DNA of 64,000 nt, taken from positions 92,549 to 156,548 of the forward strand of contig FN648444.1 of the NCBI GenBank assembly GCA_000310025.1. Reading direction: 5' to 3'. A model generated the notes under the pieces. The model had not been told where the DNA came from and made no database searches. It saw only the letters and a program-made list of their open reading frames with translations. Shown one piece after another: positions 58,821 through 64,000 of this stretch (positions are counted from its first letter, which is position 1; every line of letters starts with the position of its first letter). This DNA comes from Ectocarpus siliculosus (lineage: Eukaryota > Sar > Phaeophyceae > Ectocarpales > Ectocarpaceae). The position numbers and the translations under genes were made by a program.

Positions 58821-61800
58821 ATGCTCGCGGCGCTAGTTCTGCTCGGCGTGGTGGGGGCGTGTGCTGGGCTCGGTTTCCTCTCCCAGGTGAGAGAGAGACG
58901 CTTTCAAGCAAGCTGCTGGTGCCGTTGGCTGCTCATATTATGTGGGACCTGCTTCACTAGCCCTCTCGTACCACAACAATAAATGATCCCTTTCACCAGA
59001 CCTTTTGTGCCCATATTGGCGTGTGCTGTTGCATTGTGGCAGCGTGCGAAGCTTGAGCATGGCAGGGTGGGTTACGGCGTAGTGTTTCATCATGCGGTAT
59101 CAAACCGCATGGGGACTCCCTGCCTGCCATATTTATATATATATCGCTCAAAAGGTAAAAGGTATGCATCACGATCACCGTGGCGGGACTTTCGGGGCAA
59201 GTGGTACGCAGAACAGCACAAAACCGTTAGATGTATTGCATGCCGATGAGCCGGACGCCCGCACACCAATTAAAGAAACTCTCAAGATGACACACCCCGG
59301 GCTTCCGCGCGTGCGAGGGCTTCCGCGCGTGCTTCTAGCGTGGTAGCGTGAGCTAGCTGTGCGTTCTACTGCAATGTATCTTGATATTGCTCTCTTTTGG
59401 TCACGGAGATTCTTGATTGTAGGAAGTGGATGATTCATATCCAACTTTTTTTTTTTTTTATCGCACTTTGTGACGAAACTCCCGCAGCAGGGGAGGCATC
59501 GCGTGTTTTTTATGCTGCTTTGGGGAGTCGTAGAAACAAAAATACTGCTGTAGTGCTCCGCTAACGCTATGAACCCATAGCTAATTTATCCTACTGATTT
59601 TGACCCAATCCCTAGCTGTGTTATTTTGAATTTTGAAGAAGCAAACAAGAGAAATCGCTCTTTTCCTCGAAAATTCAGGAACATGTAGAATGTCTGAGGG
59701 CGCAGGCTTTCGAGGCGAAGCGGTGGGTCTTGCAAAAATTGGACGTGCTCGGCCAGCCACCCGACGGAGACTCGGACTGCGACGGGGATATAGAGGCCGG
59801 GTGAGCCGGCGCACTCCGTATGCATATTTGTAGAATTGATCGTTTTTTTCAGGGTTTACTCTGTATTTTTAGAAACCGCCGTCAAATTTCCGCCGTGGTG
59901 GGCGGTACCGGTATACGGCCGTTTTACCGCCGTTTTTTGGTTTTACCGCCACCGCCAAAGTCGTACCCGCCAACGAAGGCATTACCGCCTACTGCCAAAA
60001 CGAATACCGCCAATTGGCACTACCGCCGAAGACGTGTTCGCCTACAAAACAGATACCGAGCAAACCCTTCTTTTTTTTTCGTAATAATTGTTTTGTCCAA
60101 AGTCAACGCAAGCCTCTAATCTGGTGTCGTTGAGGTCAAGTACCTGGCTTCCTTGGAAACGTCGCACAACTTTCAATACGCTTTCGAATGCGACCCGCAG
60201 TGTCCCAGCTTTTTGCTGCTGTTTCAAGTATGTCACCACCCGATGATGTCGCTCGTGCACGTGCGGGAAACACATTCTCAAGTGGAAACATGCTACGGAC
60301 AAGAGGGTTGCCGGTTGGCCCCTTGTCTTAGGCCAGCCTCGTATTTTCGCTGTGTTGCCCGGTTGGCGATCGACCTCGTCCTGCCCCATGGGTGGCCTCC
60401 AGGGCCGCCTGTATGTATCTGTATCGATGGGTGGCATGGCCGTTGCTGCCACTCGTTTGGGCCACCGCTGCTTATCTGGCCATGTGCTTCCTGCTAAGAT
60501 TTTGTCTCCTACTATCGTCGTACGCCCCCAGGTTTGGGGAGGTGCGGGAAGCTTTAGTAGACAACGGGAAGCGGGCTGCGTCGGTGCAACAATCCAAGCC
60601 GGTGCGACCGATCCGACGAAGGTGATTTTTGTGCGAGCGAAAACGATTTTCTTCCAGTAGCCGCACTGCCACCGCCGTGCTACGCTGTTGCAATGTCGCC
60701 GCAGCAGTAGGAGGCGGGAGCAGGGTTGGGAAAGAACTTTCTTTGTAGCTGTTGTTGCATCGAGGCAAGTGATAGAAGAGTCACCCCGGCGGCGGCTATT
60801 TCAGCGTTTCCGCCGCTGGCACTCTCGATCGATTGAACGTGCACGTGGCAAGACGCGATGTCATGCTGTCTGAAACGTTTTATGATCTGATCTAGCATAC
60901 GTTCGGCGTCACACCCTCCGGTGTACAGGTCATGCCCTGCACCAGCAGAAGTTCCCGCAACATCTGTTAACTGTTTGAACGCTTAAAACGCCATCGTGAA
61001 AACGGCTTGCCCTACAACGGACCAATTGAACTAAAACGCACGTTGTTAGCTAGTGATCAGAAGCGAGGGGCCTCGTCGGACAGACTCGCAGAGGCGAACG
61101 CGTAGGATGAGTGCAGGTGTGCTTGGTGGCTTATGGCAAGAAAGTAGTGATCCGCGCTGAACACCATCTATCCTACACCCCCTCTACTTTGTGTATCGGT
61201 TCCGGCACCGTTCTCTCCCGAGTACTGCATTGTTGCGTTACTACTAGTACTACGGCCACACCTGCATACAAGGCCGAGTATCTGCCGCAAGAGAACGTTG
61301 CTCGCCAAACGAGAACGCCGGGCTTGGCACTCTTTTCCCGGCTTCCCCGTCAACCATGGTTATTCTTTTGTTTTTTTTGGCGATCGATGCCGCCCACGAA
61401 TAGAACAACTCCCCCCCCCTACCCCCCCCCCCCCGCGCCGATTTTCTTTGTAACGTCGCGACTTCTGCTGTGTTGCAGCGTACATCGCGGTCAAGCCGGC
61501 GGGACGTCGAATTGCGTGTCTAGCGGCCCTTCGTCGGAGTATGAAGGCTTGTTCGACTGCGCGACGGACCAGCAGGAGCAGCTGCCGCAGCTGCCGAGAC
61601 CCAAGCTTGCCACGGCGATGAGCTCGGGATCAAGACCGGGGGAGGGCAAGGTACCGAAACGTTTGAGGGAAACTATAATCACAGCACTACTAATAGACAA
61701 CATTATATATTTTACACAAGGCGTGATGCAAGATGTTAAGTAGTTTGGTGGTAATCAGCTGCCAGCTGGCATCAACTACGTTTGGCATCAGCTACGTTTG

Positions 61801-63643
61801 CCAAGCTCGAACAGGCTACGCAACTGACATTTTTATTTTGCTCGAAGAGCCCAGCGAACCTGAACGAACCAAAAAGAAGTAACGACAAATCTGTCATGCA
61901 TATACAGTCATGGGCAAGGGCAAGTGTCAACGGCGGCCTCTGATTCCGTTCGGTGCACCCGTTCGTTTCGAACGCCTGTTTTATTCGCTTTTAGCATTTC
62001 GTGGGTCAGCTTTGTCCCGGGACGCGCGTTTTCTTTCCTCCCCATTTTCTGCAGCGTGATACCTTACTGCCCCGAGCAATAAAACAATTTTGAGGGATGT
62101 GACCAAAATATATATCCCCATGAATTTCTTTCACCTAGGTGAAACTCTGCCCTCGGTAGTGTTCCGAGGCGTCCATGATTGAGTAACGCATTGAGTGACG
62201 CATGCACGCACATCTTGAAGAACGATCCGAAGCCGACGTTCGTGCTGAAGCTAAATATGGACAAGTGCGGGGAAAACGGGTGCGACATGTAGCCATGGTG
62301 GAGGTACATGCCAGCCGAGGCAACACGACTCTAGTGCTCGCGGCGGTGCTTTTTAACGCGGCAGAATCGTACAAGCACTATAAATACGGCGGTGCTTGCG
62401 TATGAGATTACCACAGGGTGTTCAAGTTGCACTCGAGGCCAAGCTTGCATCTCCCCAGCACACCTTTGTACGTTGCTGCCGCGCTTGCCGCTCCCGACTC
62501 ACAACAGCTTACCTCGGCTCCCTCTCGAGAAGTCACACGCCAGTCCAGCGGTCAGCCGGCCACAGCGGAGGTCGATTACGCCCTCCAGCGATGATGCTCA
62601 CCCACTACGGTTGCTGCAATCCGTGGCAACCTGAAGCCCTCCCGGTTGCATTTTTGCCGACGTCCCCCCGCCCCCCCCTGTCCCCGCCACCACAACAGGT
62701 CCCGCCGCTGATTCCTCACCACGCGCAGAGGAGAGGGATGAGCTTCGACGCCAACGCCTCCGGGAGCAGGGAACACCACCACAACGACACCGGCAGCGCC
62801 CGGGGCAGCTTCGCGCTCCCGCGCACCCCCGCCGCCGTCTTGCCGGAGGCTTCCGCTGACGCTGCCGCAGCCGCAGCCGCAGCCGCAGCCGCGGCGGCGG
62901 CAGCGCTCGGCGGCGAGGCCACCGTGACGGCCGGCGTCGTGGCCGCGTTTACGCCGGGGCCGCCGCTGCCGCCGCCGCCGCCGCCGGTGGCGGGGCAAGG
63001 CAGCTACGGAGGTGGAAGTGGTGGGCGAGGTGGCAACGAGCAGCGCATACCCGAGTACGTGCCTCCGCAGAAGCAGGGCTCGCTCTCGAAGGCCACCCAC
63101 CGGAGGTCTTCCAGCAGGGGCTCCGCCGTAGGGGGGTGCGGAGGAGAAGGGGGGGGAGGGTCCGGCGGCGCGGCGGTGACCCGGTCGGGGAGCGTCGGCC
63201 GGTCCGCCAGCCCCCCGGACTCGTCGCCGTTCTTTTCGGTTCGGACGCCGCCGAAGGTCACTGCCACCGGTGCCAGGCCTGCTTGCCGGCGGCGCCGGCG
63301 CTCGGTGTGGCGGGGGCATGACTACGGCAACGACGGCCTGGCGGCGCAGCCGCAGCCGCCCCCGCCGCCGCCACCCCCATCATCCTGGAACGAAGACCAG
63401 CTGGAGGGCGTCGTGATCTTCGGCGGTGGCGGAGGGGGGGGTGCGGAAGCGGGCTTCTTCGAGGCGGAGCCCCTCCCGCCGCCTCCACCCCCTGCGGTAG
63501 TAGAGAATGGCCTTCTTGCGGGAGGGTACGGGCGGCCCCCTGGTGCGGCCGGAGGGGCGCTGTTGTTGTCGCCGAAGCGCCGGGGGTCGGGGATGCCGAT
63601 TTCTCCGGTGAGAGTCTGCAACGACGGCGATGCGAAAGAGTGA
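58821..63643 (+). CDS. Putative membrane protein with long Pro/Gly/Ala-rich tail (model incomplete)
   Basis: Proposed exons: 58821-58886 (MLAALVLLGVVGACAGLG, a signal peptide or first helix), 60135-60227 (VKYLASLETSHNFQYAFECD), one ending at 60619 that encodes a hydrophobic helix (WVAWPLLPLVWATAAYLAMC) followed by a basic tail, 61479-61650 and 62699-63643. The last three join in phase. The start of the third exon and its join to the second are unresolved. The last exon follows a strong pyrimidine tract and encodes 314 residues of low complexity: an Ala run, several poly-Pro runs, poly-Gly and RRSSSRGS-like basic Ser stretches. The layout suggests a secretory-pathway or plasma-membrane protein with a disordered cytosolic tail. 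It could also be two genes, with 62699-63643 separate. No family recognised. Confidence 0.4.
59901..60027. repeat. Cluster of TACCGCC heptamers
   Basis: Five exact TACCGCC (59925, 59944, 59983, 60005, 60021), one inverse GGCGGTA (59901) and near-matches (TACCCGCC at 59964) occur within about 130 bases just upstream of the exon at 60135. Spacing is irregular, unlike a plain microsatellite. Confidence 0.65.
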
Positions 63644-64000
63644 AGACTTTAAGGAGCCAAGCTGTTTGCTGCTCTTTTTTTTTTTTCCGGTACTTGTCGG
63701 GCACTTGCTTTGCGTTTTTTCGGGGTAAGAGCCACATCGCGGTGGTGTATTGCCCTCTCTCCCGCTTGAATCCTCGTGCCCTGGTGTGTCGCCCGGGTCT
63801 TGTCCGTCACACCCGTTGACTCTTCCCCTCCAGCCTTGCCGTTAGTTGCTTCGCTTTCGCGCCCGGTAAAGTACGCAGACTGACTGGTCTTCTTCAGGGA
63901 CAAGAAGAGGTTTCTACGTGCGCACGTGGCGTTTTTCCCTTCCAGGGGGCGGGGGGGGGGGGGGGGGGGGGGGGGGAAGAAAAAAAAAAAAAAAGAGAGG
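63644..64000. other. 3' flank ending in homopolymer runs
   Basis: No gene is seen after the stop at 63641-63643. Bases 63951-63976 are 26 G, followed by AAGA and 14 A (63981-63994). Long homopolymers like this often mark a contig end or unreliable consensus. Confidence 0.6.

Noticed and set aside
63951-63994. G26 and A14 runs considered as a poly(A) tail or telomere
   Set aside because: There is no telomeric repeat unit, and the runs do not follow a transcript end with a signal. More likely a homopolymer at or near a contig edge.

Overview
This is eukaryotic nuclear DNA. Its genes are split into many short exons with GT-AG introns of a few hundred bases, neighbouring genes mostly alternate strand, and the products are eukaryotic: the SSU-processome protein MPP10, mitochondrial ribosomal protein uS5m, a FAM185A-like protein, the complex II anchor SDHD and a Regnase-type NYN domain. 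Intron density, codon usage, alternating orientation and abundant CTG/CCG low-complexity codons suggest a stramenopile, most likely a brown alga. That assignment is inference. Exons were joined by hand from splice sites and reading phase, so every coordinate is a model.

The left 37 kb is a large, old inverted duplication. The left arm (about 159-17637) reads NYN/LPAWM gene (-, partial), MPP10 (+), MRPS5 copy A (-). The right arm (about 23079-36821) carries the same block inverted: MRPS5 copy B (+), a decayed MPP10 (-), NYN/LPAWM gene (+). The single-copy centre (17.6-23.1 kb) holds an NKAPD1-like gene (+) and a FAM185A-like gene (-). Each is divergently paired with one MRPS5 copy. The arms have fared differently. 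MPP10 is complete on the left (15 exons, 718 aa) but lacks exons 3-10 and is frameshifted on the right. MRPS5 is intact in both arms, in 9 exons with matching phases (362 and 366 aa). The NYN gene is complete on the right (7 exons, 889 aa). By eye the arms are almost identical over most of MRPS5 and clearly diverged outside it, as expected if gene conversion has kept a core homogeneous. A 100-N gap inside MRPS5 copy A is spurious: a 30-base overlap was left unmerged.

Right of the duplication (40-64 kb) is single-copy. It holds an unresolved stretch with weak exon candidates (40-43.9 kb), a leucine-rich-repeat gene (-), a 14-exon coiled-coil gene (-, 469 aa), SDHD (+, 4 exons, 139 aa), a short two-exon candidate, a broken tyrosine-recombinase relic near 57.3-57.6 kb, and a putative membrane protein with a long Pro/Gly/Ala-rich tail (+, 58.8-63.6 kb).

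Several genes serve organelles or ribosomes: MRPS5 in mitochondrial translation, SDHD in respiration and the TCA cycle, a possibly mitochondrial FAM185A-like protein, and MPP10 in nucleolar 18S rRNA processing. Nothing shows that they act as a cluster. The window's main interest is the inverted duplication and the unequal fate of its copies. No tRNA, rRNA or CRISPR array was found.
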